Positions 54,952 to 61,897 of a DNA stretch of 64,000 nucleotides are shown piece by piece. The notes under the pieces were generated by a model that did not search any database, was not told the origin of the DNA, and was given only the letters and a program-made list of their open reading frames with translations. The stretch's first letter is position 1. Every line of letters starts with the position of its first letter. Location of the stretch: the NCBI RefSeq assembly GCF_006715305.1, contig NZ_VFMY01000002.1, positions 186,001-250,000 of the forward strand, in the 5' to 3' direction. The position numbers and the translations under genes were made by a program. Source of the DNA: Arthrobacter sp. SLBN-100 (GTDB lineage Bacteria > Actinomycetota > Actinomycetes > Actinomycetales > Micrococcaceae).

Positions 54952-57057
54952 ATGGTAAGTGCTACGCCAACCACGCAGCCGACGGCACGAAAAGAAGAGA
55001 CCCCGGCCGCCATTGATGGTGCGTGGGATCTCACGATTCGCCCCGCGGCGGCTCCCGCGCAGAAGCTTGTGGTGAACTTTTCCAGTGACGGCAGCTCGGT
55101 CTCTGCGGAGATGGAAGGTCCTTTCGGCCGCGCCGTGGGTCAAGGCATTGCCTCTGACCGTGACGTCTCTTGGACGGTGACCCTTGAGGGCTTGCCGGGG
55201 CCGTCGCGGTTCCGCGCCGACGTCGATGGTGATGTGTTGCTTGGCGACATGACGGTCGAGATGGGTGTCTCCAAGATGACCTGGAGTCTGGAGGGTGTCC
55301 GTAGTGGTTCTGAAGCCCGGATTAAGTCGCGGGAGGGTTCAGATGCGCTCGTCGAGACGCTGGTTTCGAGCGGCGTCGAGTACGTGTTCGGCTTCACCGG
55401 AGGGGTGTCGACAGCACTGGAACGGAGCTTCGCCGGAAGCGGCCTTAAAGACTTGAACGCCCGTACCGAGCTGTCGGCGGCATGGATGTCCTATGGCTAT
55501 AACCGTGTGAAGCGGCGGCCTGCCTCGGCCGTGCTCACTTGGGTCGTGGGAGCTCTGCACGCATCCCCCGTGGTGCACGCGGCGAAGCTCGACACGACAC
55601 CGCTGCTGATGATGTTCATGGAGAGCGCGGCAGCTTGGGATGCCCGTGATGTCTTGCAGGACGGCACCGACCTTTATCCAGCGTTCAAGCCGTTGTCCAA
55701 GTACATCAGGCGGGTTGTCGATGGTGAGGACATTCCCCTGGTCGTTCGCCAGGCGGTCCTCGCGGCCGGCACCGGCAAGTTCGGGCCGGCGGTGCTCGAC
55801 CTGACGCAGGAGGCGATGTACCAGCGGACGACCGTTAAGACAGAGGCGCTTTCGTGGCCCTCACCGCCGGCCGCTGACGAGGACTCACTGCAGCGCGCCG
55901 TAGACCTAATCAAGTCCGCAAAAAGGCCGGTGATCCTGGCCGGTGCAGGCGTGCACCTGTCGGACGCGACCGCCGAGTTGCGCCGCTTTGTCGAGGCCAC
56001 GGGCATCCCGGTCGTGTCAAGCGGCCCTGGCGGGCGCGGCGTCCTTCCGGATGACCACCCACTTTACGCCGGGGATATGGGCCAGTGGGGCTATTTCGAG
56101 ACCGGAACGGAGTTTGCTGAAGAGGCCGACCTCTGGATTGCCGTCGGATTCTCCTTCTCGCAGACAGCGACAATGTCCTGGACCGTCAAAAAGCCCGATC
56201 AGGTCATCCACGTGGACGTCGATCCGACGCAGCTAGGCCGGATTTTCCAACCGACGGTCAGCATTGTCTCGGACGCTAAGATGTTCCTTGGCCAACTACA
56301 CCGCGCTACGCAGGTTTCGGGCCTGAATCGACCTGCGGAAGGCGACGCGGACACGCTCGCAAAGATCGCTCAGGCCAAGAGCGCCCACTTTGAAATGCTG
56401 CGCTCCTTCGTCGGGGCAGACCCAATAATGCCCGCTGCCGTTGGTCAAGCCCTCGCGGCGGAACTTCCTCCCGAGACCATCATCGTCAACGACGAGGGCT
56501 TCATGGCCCCAGGTATGGTCTTCACCGAAGACAAATATCCAGCAGGGTTCGCCTCTCCGCTTGGGTTCCACTACGATTCGCTGGGATCGACACTGCCGGT
56601 GGCAATCGGCGCAGCACTCGCCGCGCCCGACCATCTGGTCGTCAGTGTCGGCGGTGACGGTGGCTTTTTCTACGACCTCAGCGATCTGGCAGTGCTTGCC
56701 GAGAACAACCTGAAGGTCATTTGTATCAAGTTCAACAACGGTGGTCTGTACGGCGGTAAGACCGGTCGTGCCCAAGGAGGCACCGCCGCTGTCCCACACG
56801 ATCACTGGACAAACTACGCCGACGTGGATTACGCCGGCGTTGCCAGGGCAATGGGCGTAGCCGCTGAGCGTGTCGAAAAGGCAGATGAGCTGAACGCGGC
56901 AATTCGCCGGGGCGTCGAGGCGGACGGCCCATACTTCATCGAAGTCGCAGCAGGAGGAAGCACACTGCACCTCATTCTGAGCTCATGGGCTGGTCCGAAC
57001 GCGCCGCGCAAATTCGGTCATGGCGATCGATCCGTCGAAGGCTCCTGGCCGAACTAA
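54952..57057 (+). CDS. ThDP-dependent enzyme with extra N-terminal beta domain (copy 2)
   Basis: The 701-residue translation is identical to copy 1 at 20293 (N-terminal MVSATPTTQPTARK, beta domain, PYR domain with ARTELSAAW, and GGDGGFFYDL through FNNGGLYGG). The complete lack of change over 2.1 kb indicates a recent duplication or gene conversion. Here the neighbours are GMC oxidoreductase (divergent) and acyl-CoA ligase (downstream, same strand). Two copies would raise the dose of this enzyme. Confidence 0.92.
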   Translation: MVSATPTTQPTARKEETPAAIDGAWDLTIRPAAAPAQKLVVNFSSDGSSVSAEMEGPFGRAVGQGIASDRDVSWTVTLEGLPGPSRFRADVDGDVLLGDMTVEMGVSKMTWSLEGVRSGSEARIKSREGSDALVETLVSSGVEYVFGFTGGVSTALERSFAGSGLKDLNARTELSAAWMSYGYNRVKRRPASAVLTWVVGALHASPVVHAAKLDTTPLLMMFMESAAAWDARDVLQDGTDLYPAFKPLSKYIRRVVDGEDIPLVVRQAVLAAGTGKFGPAVLDLTQEAMYQRTTVKTEALSWPSPPAADEDSLQRAVDLIKSAKRPVILAGAGVHLSDATAELRRFVEATGIPVVSSGPGGRGVLPDDHPLYAGDMGQWGYFETGTEFAEEADLWIAVGFSFSQTATMSWTVKKPDQVIHVDVDPTQLGRIFQPTVSIVSDAKMFLGQLHRATQVSGLNRPAEGDADTLAKIAQAKSAHFEMLRSFVGADPIMPAAVGQALAAELPPETIIVNDEGFMAPGMVFTEDKYPAGFASPLGFHYDSLGSTLPVAIGAALAAPDHLVVSVGGDGGFFYDLSDLAVLAENNLKVICIKFNNGGLYGGKTGRAQGGTAAVPHDHWTNYADVDYAGVARAMGVAAERVEKADELNAAIRRGVEADGPYFIEVAAGGSTLHLILSSWAGPNAPRKFGHGDRSVEGSWPN

Positions 57058-57342
57058 AAACCAGCACCAAAGCCCAACCGATGACCACGTACCAGAACGA
57101 GCAACGATTGAGGCCCCTGGCTTCCCCGGCGTCCTGCAAGGCGCCGAGGAGGCCCGCCCGTTCACCAGCAGCGGCATCGAGGCCAATCCTCATCCACCTT
57201 GACGCACCCTCACTGGCTCACGCCTGCCGCGATGCCCAACCCGGCGGCAATCCCCTTGACCAAAAAGTAAACCCGCCGAGGACACCAACCTGATATCCAT
57301 GAGACGCGTTAACATCAACCCCTTCTCAACGGACTCATGGTG

Positions 57343-57647
57343 GGAGGAAACTCTACTTTTCGACGGCCCCCGCCCTGACGCTCGCCGGCTTAGGGCCGGG
57401 GCTCCGCTATGAGGGCACTTGTGACGTGGCGGGCCCTCGGCTAACGCCCACAACTGGGGCGGGCGCTGGCTTGCAGATCTCATTTTCCGACCGTCTTCAA
57501 CTCGAACAAGACTCTCGCCGTCTACACGAAAAATTCGATGTGAAATTCCTGTAAGGCCCCTACGCAATTTTGGCAGTCGACGTTAACGGTCCAACGCAAC
57601 TTGAAGGTTGCGTTGTAACGTTCCCGTCGGCCTCCGGAGAGGTTCCC
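57343..57647. other. Intergenic region with acyl-CoA ligase promoter
   Basis: Unique sequence after the repeat. No gene is seen. It contains the strong palindrome at 57592-57615 and the ribosome-binding GGAGAGG of the next gene. Confidence 0.45.
57592..57615. promoter_or_regulatory. Palindrome CAACGCAAC-N6-GTTGCGTTG (putative operator)
   Basis: Perfect 9-base arms around TTGAAG, centred about 45 bp before the acyl-CoA ligase start. I found no second copy of this motif in the window. It is a likely site for a dimeric regulator. Confidence 0.62.
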
Positions 57648-59414
57648 ATGTCTGACCAGTCCCCCGCCGAGATCCTACGCCAGGCCCGCGACCAGCTCCT
57701 GGCTTGCCGGACCGAGCCGGAGACCGCCCACCGCACCTTTTCCTGGCCCCGGTTCGAGCACTTCAACTTCGCCTCGGACTGGATCGATGACATCGCATCC
57801 GGGGCCCGCGCGGGGCAGCCCGCCTTGGTAATCGTTGAGGAGGATGGCTCTGCGGAACGGCGCAGTTACCGGGAATTAGCCCGACGCTCTCATCAGGTGG
57901 CCGCTTGGCTTGCCGGCCTTGGTATGCAGCGCGGAGACCACGTCATCGTCATGCTGGGTAACCAGGTCGAACTCTGGGAGACCATGCTGGCCTGCATCCG
58001 CATCGGTGCGCCCGTTATCCCGTCCACCGTGATGCTCAGCCCAGTTGACCTTGCCGACAGGGTCGAACGCGGCCAAGCATCCTGGGTCGTCACCGCCGGT
58101 TCTGAGGCTGCCAAGTTCGATGACGTCCCCGGCGACTTTCATATCGTGCAGATCGGCGCCCGAATAGAAGGCGGCACCACTGACCGGGCGGTGCACGACT
58201 GGCAGGACTCCTTCGCCGCCCCCCACGACTTCCGCATCGAGGAGCCGACACGTGCAGATGAGACGATGCTGCTGTACTTCACCTCGGGGACGACCTCCAT
58301 GGCGAAGCTCGTGGAACACACCCATACGTCTTATCCCGTGGGCCACCTCTCCACTATGTATTGGATCGGTCTCGAGCCCGGGGACGTGCACCTGAACGTC
58401 GCCTCCCCCGGATGGGCCAAGCACGCTTGGTCCAACTTCTTTGCTCCGTTTATCGCTGAGGCGACTGTTTTCATTTACAACTACCGCCGTTTCGATGCAA
58501 AGTCCCTGATGAACCAGATGGACCGGGAGGGCGTCACGAGCTTCTGCGCACCGCCCACCGTCTGGCGTATGCTGATCCAGGCCGACCTGTCCCAGTTGGA
58601 AAACCCGCCAACCAAGATCGTGGCGGCCGGCGAACCCCTCAACCCCGAGGTCATCGCCCAGGTGGAGAAGGCTTGGGGCAACCAAATTCGGGACGGCTTC
58701 GGGCAGACGGAGTCTACCCTGCAAGTTGCCAACACCCCGGGACAACCGGTGCGCCCGGGGGCTATGGGCCGCCCGTTGCCGGGCTACGACGTCGTGCTGA
58801 TCGACCCGGACACGGGCGAGGAGTCCGCACAAGCCGGTGAACTGTGCCTGCGCCTGGATCCCCGGCCGGTCGGGTTGACGGTGGGCTACTGGGGCGATCC
58901 GGAGCGGACGGCCGACGCCTTCAGGGACGGCATCTATCACACGGGTGACTTGGTGTCCCGCGATGCGGACGGCATCATCACCTACGTGGGGCGCAATGAC
59001 GACGTGTTCAAGGCCTCCGATTACCGCCTTTCCCCCTTCGAACTCGAGTCCGCTGTGATGGAACATCCGGCCGTCGCCGAGGTGGCCGTGGTTCCTTCTC
59101 CCGATCCCATCCGGTTGGCAGTCCCCAAGGCCTATGTCCGGCTCGCGGAAGGCTGGGAACCCAACGAGGAAACCGCCCGTTCCATCCTCCAGCACTGCCG
59201 GGACAGGCTCGCCGCATACAAGCGGATCCGGCGCCTAGAGTTCCACGAGCTGCCGAAAACAATCTCCGGCAAGATTCGCCGCGTCGAACTGCGCCGACGG
59301 GAAGAACAGATTCATACACATGGCGGGATCGTAACGGCCAAGCCAGATAGTCAAGACCTCGGGGTCGAGTACAGCGACGAACTACTGCGGCAGAGACAGG
59401 AGGTCGACAACTGA
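57648..59414 (+). CDS. AMP-forming acyl-CoA synthetase (aromatic acid-CoA ligase-like)
   Basis: A 588-residue member of the acyl-activating superfamily. The P-loop is LLYFTSGTTSMAKLVEHTH (usual TSGTTGxPK; the Gly is Ser here). DGFGQTEST is motif A5, YHTGDLVSRDADGIITYVGR includes the ATP-binding Asp, and the C-terminal catalytic Lys is in LPKTISGKIRRVELR. I chose ATG 57648 (MSDQSPAEIL, with GGAGAGG upstream). It resembles 2-aminobenzoate/benzoate/medium-chain acid ligases. Activation of salicylate or benzoate for the gentisate route is conceivable, but it stands 20 kb from those genes. A 25-residue C-terminal tail follows the Lys domain. Confidence 0.9.
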   Translation: MSDQSPAEILRQARDQLLACRTEPETAHRTFSWPRFEHFNFASDWIDDIASGARAGQPALVIVEEDGSAERRSYRELARRSHQVAAWLAGLGMQRGDHVIVMLGNQVELWETMLACIRIGAPVIPSTVMLSPVDLADRVERGQASWVVTAGSEAAKFDDVPGDFHIVQIGARIEGGTTDRAVHDWQDSFAAPHDFRIEEPTRADETMLLYFTSGTTSMAKLVEHTHTSYPVGHLSTMYWIGLEPGDVHLNVASPGWAKHAWSNFFAPFIAEATVFIYNYRRFDAKSLMNQMDREGVTSFCAPPTVWRMLIQADLSQLENPPTKIVAAGEPLNPEVIAQVEKAWGNQIRDGFGQTESTLQVANTPGQPVRPGAMGRPLPGYDVVLIDPDTGEESAQAGELCLRLDPRPVGLTVGYWGDPERTADAFRDGIYHTGDLVSRDADGIITYVGRNDDVFKASDYRLSPFELESAVMEHPAVAEVAVVPSPDPIRLAVPKAYVRLAEGWEPNEETARSILQHCRDRLAAYKRIRRLEFHELPKTISGKIRRVELRRREEQIHTHGGIVTAKPDSQDLGVEYSDELLRQRQEVDN

Positions 59415-59769
59415 GGGCGGAGGCTCATGCATGGGGAATCTTTGGCCTCGGCGTGTTGCGTGTGCTCCCATCGAAGCCAGGCGCCCCAAGCTGCTTTTCC
59501 TCAACAGGACCAGAGACTTCAAGCGCTACGCAACGCACTCCTCGGACGGCCTCTAAAGCCGTTGTTTAACGCACAGCTAAGCGGAAGCTTCTTGTGAGCC
59601 GACATGGTTGATTGACTTCAAGTCAACTACGGCATAGCATCTGGGAACGTGCTCGCGGCCACATTTTCTTGGCCAGCCTCAGTTCACCAGTTGGTGCCGG
59701 CACCTCGACGTATTACCCGATAAATCCACGTCTTTAATCCGATAAATCCACGTCTGCAATGAGGGAGAC
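59415..59769. other. Intergenic region before the ABC importer
   Basis: No gene. It contains the palindrome at 59612-59626 and a small direct repeat (GATAAATCCACGTCT at about 59720 and 59740) just before the ribosome-binding GAGGGAGAC. Confidence 0.5.
59612..59626. promoter_or_regulatory. Palindromic operator TTGACTTCAAGTCAA (perfect copy)
   Basis: Perfect 15-bp palindrome (arms TTGACTT and AAGTCAA) about 145 bp before the substrate-binding protein start. It matches the copies at 48593 and 54560. Confidence 0.75.
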
Positions 59770-61047
59770 ATGACCAAAATTTTCGCGTCCCGCCACACTC
59801 ACATAAGCACGATTCTCACCCTCCTGCTTGTTGGCGGTGTAGTTTCAGGCTGCTCAACCGATGCAAGCGAATCACCCGATGGCACTGCTGGATCGTCAGA
59901 CGACATCCTTATCGGGACCATGGCACCAATCGGAACGCCTCAGGCCGATCTCGGTGGAATACCGGCGGCACTCGAGGCCGCCGCTGCCGATGTCAACAAG
60001 AACGGGGGCATCAACGGTCGCAACGTGCGGATAGTCACGTGCAACACTCAGTACGGGTCGAACCAAGAACTTGCCTGTGCTCGCCAGCTCGTTAAGGATG
60101 GGGTCGTCGCCGTCGCTGGTATGAACAACGTCTTCCAGGGTGCAGCGGTGGAAAAGATCTTCGCCGATGCTGACATCGCCGACATAGCGAATACTGGTCC
60201 GCTCGTCGAGGCATATCAGGGGACGAATACGTTTCCGCTGACTTGGGAAACAGGTAGCTTCATCCCGTGCGCGAGTTCCCCGATTGCGGAAGCAACTGGT
60301 GGCAAGGTCGTACAGTTGGTTGCTTTCCAAGATCCTGCTTCCGAGCAGTTCGCCAAACTGATGCAACGGAGCGCTGAAGCCTCGGGGTTGAAGTGGAACG
60401 ACCCTATATTTAATCCGCCTACTGTTTCAGACTTTTCGCCGTATGTTGCAAGGGCACAGGCCTCGGGTGCCGACATTGTAGTGATTATGCAGCTTGGCTC
60501 AGGGCCGCAGGCGTTCGTGAAGGCGGCCAGCGCTGTTGAGGCCGACTTTGCAATCTGTACTGCACTGGGCCTCTCGGGCGCGGGTGGATGGGACGGTCTT
60601 GGAAGCGCAGAGGAAAACCTTTACGTTGGCGCGACGTTCAGGCCGTTGAGCGAGAGCACAACTGTGCCGATGTTGGAGCGCTTGGTTAATTCTTACGCGG
60701 ACCTCCAGGCTTCCAGTAGCGACTACGCTGCATACTCCTCTACTAATCCTGCGGACATGCAAGCCCAAGGGGTGGCGGCATGGCTTGGAGTGCAAGCTCT
60801 TGCTCAGGTAGCGCGAACAATCGAAGGCGACGTCACTCCGACTAGCGTTATCGGAGCGCTTCCCACCGCAAAGGTGAGCATGGGGGGGATTATCCCCGAC
60901 ATCGATTTTACGAAACTGACGAGCGCGGGTGAATACGAACGTGTGTTCAACTCCGACGCCTACCTGTGGAAGTGGGATGCCAGCAACAATGACTACACGC
61001 TTGCCGGTGAAGTCGCGGACACGCTTGAACTGACATCGGGTCGATGA
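59770..61047 (+). CDS. Branched-chain amino acid-type ABC substrate-binding lipoprotein
   Basis: A 425-residue solute-binding protein of the LivJ/type-1 periplasmic fold. The lipobox ends at Cys28 (GGVVSGC), followed by a Ser/Asp-rich linker. Family features are GTMAPIGTPQADLGGIPAAL, VNKNGGINGRNVRIVTCNTQ and QLVKDGVVAVAGMNN. GAGGGAGAC lies just before ATG 59770. LivJ-like proteins in catabolic islands often bind aromatic acids or amides rather than amino acids. It starts an operon with two more importer genes and carries the 15-bp palindrome upstream. Confidence 0.9.
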   Translation: MTKIFASRHTHISTILTLLLVGGVVSGCSTDASESPDGTAGSSDDILIGTMAPIGTPQADLGGIPAALEAAAADVNKNGGINGRNVRIVTCNTQYGSNQELACARQLVKDGVVAVAGMNNVFQGAAVEKIFADADIADIANTGPLVEAYQGTNTFPLTWETGSFIPCASSPIAEATGGKVVQLVAFQDPASEQFAKLMQRSAEASGLKWNDPIFNPPTVSDFSPYVARAQASGADIVVIMQLGSGPQAFVKAASAVEADFAICTALGLSGAGGWDGLGSAEENLYVGATFRPLSESTTVPMLERLVNSYADLQASSSDYAAYSSTNPADMQAQGVAAWLGVQALAQVARTIEGDVTPTSVIGALPTAKVSMGGIIPDIDFTKLTSAGEYERVFNSDAYLWKWDASNNDYTLAGEVADTLELTSGR

Positions 61048-61102
61048 TGTGGGCGCATATGTTTTTCCGGACCAACGGCGGACCTAGTGACAGGACGATC
61101 AG

Positions 61103-61837
61103 GTGACTACGACTGACTCAAGCACTCCCCTGATGGAAGCGGTGAAGGTTTCGTCTGGTTATGGATCAGGATTGGCAATCCGCGACGTCAGCCTGGAGGT
61201 AAGGCGCGGCGAAGTTGTAGCGGTGTTGGGGGCCAACGGCGCCGGCAAAACCACGACGCTACTGACGATGGTTGGGGAATTGAAGCCGGCCAAGGGCGAC
61301 GTTCTCTGGCAGGGCGCGAAAGCACAGCTTCCATTGCATCGACTGGCCCGAAAGGGACTTTGCTTCGTTCCCGATGACGGCGGTGTTTTCCGCGGGCTAA
61401 CGACGCGTCAGAACCTTGCTCTGTCTCGGCACGATGACCGCGACAGCGCGTTAAACACCTTTCCTGAATTGCGTCGCATGCTTGATCGACGTGCCGGCCT
61501 GCTTTCGGGCGGAGAACAACGCATGTTATCAGTCGGCCGTGCGCTTAGTTCGCATACCGAACTGATGATTGCCGATGAGCTCTCCCTCGGATTGGCACCC
61601 ATGACTGTTGGGGTGCTTCTGCGGGCGATTCGACAGGCCGCCGACAAAGGTTTGGGTGCACTCATTGTCGAGCAGCATGTGCATCGGATTTTGGATATTG
61701 CCGATCGCGTGTATGTCATGCAGCGCGGCCGGGTGACGCTGTCCATGGACGGGGCAACTGCACGTAAGAACATCGCGGAAATTCAGGCCCAGTACCTCGT
61801 ATCACCCGATAGCGGAATGAGTAAGGAAAACGCATGA
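61103..61837 (+). CDS. ABC transporter ATP-binding protein, LivF type
   Basis: A 244-residue ATPase starting at GTG 61103. Walker A is LGANGAGKTTTLL, the Q-loop region is CFVPDDGGVFRGLT, the signature is LSGGEQRMLSVGRAL, Walker B is LMIADELSLGLAP, and the switch His is in VEQHVHRIL. It is typical of LivF in branched-chain-type importers. A 23-codon frame (61834-61905) overlaps its stop but does not look like a gene. Confidence 0.9.
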   Translation: MTTTDSSTPLMEAVKVSSGYGSGLAIRDVSLEVRRGEVVAVLGANGAGKTTTLLTMVGELKPAKGDVLWQGAKAQLPLHRLARKGLCFVPDDGGVFRGLTTRQNLALSRHDDRDSALNTFPELRRMLDRRAGLLSGGEQRMLSVGRALSSHTELMIADELSLGLAPMTVGVLLRAIRQAADKGLGALIVEQHVHRILDIADRVYVMQRGRVTLSMDGATARKNIAEIQAQYLVSPDSGMSKENA

Positions 61838-61897
61838 CGACACTGACTCGTGCCCATTGGCACGTCCTCTTCAACGGCCAGGGATGGGTAGCCTCAG

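Larger units (their letters stand above)
54674..57342 (+). repeat. 2.67-kb direct repeat, copy 2 (leader plus ThDP gene)
   Basis: Matches 20015-22682. The left junction lies just before CTGTTGTCGG and the right one after CTCATGGTG. Unlike copy 1, it is followed by an acyl-CoA ligase gene rather than an SDR. Confidence 0.93.

Noticed and set aside
56296..56970. 224-codon minus-strand frame inside the ThDP gene, present in both copies
   Set aside because: Identical because the repeats are identical; Cys/Val-rich antisense frame with no recognised domain.
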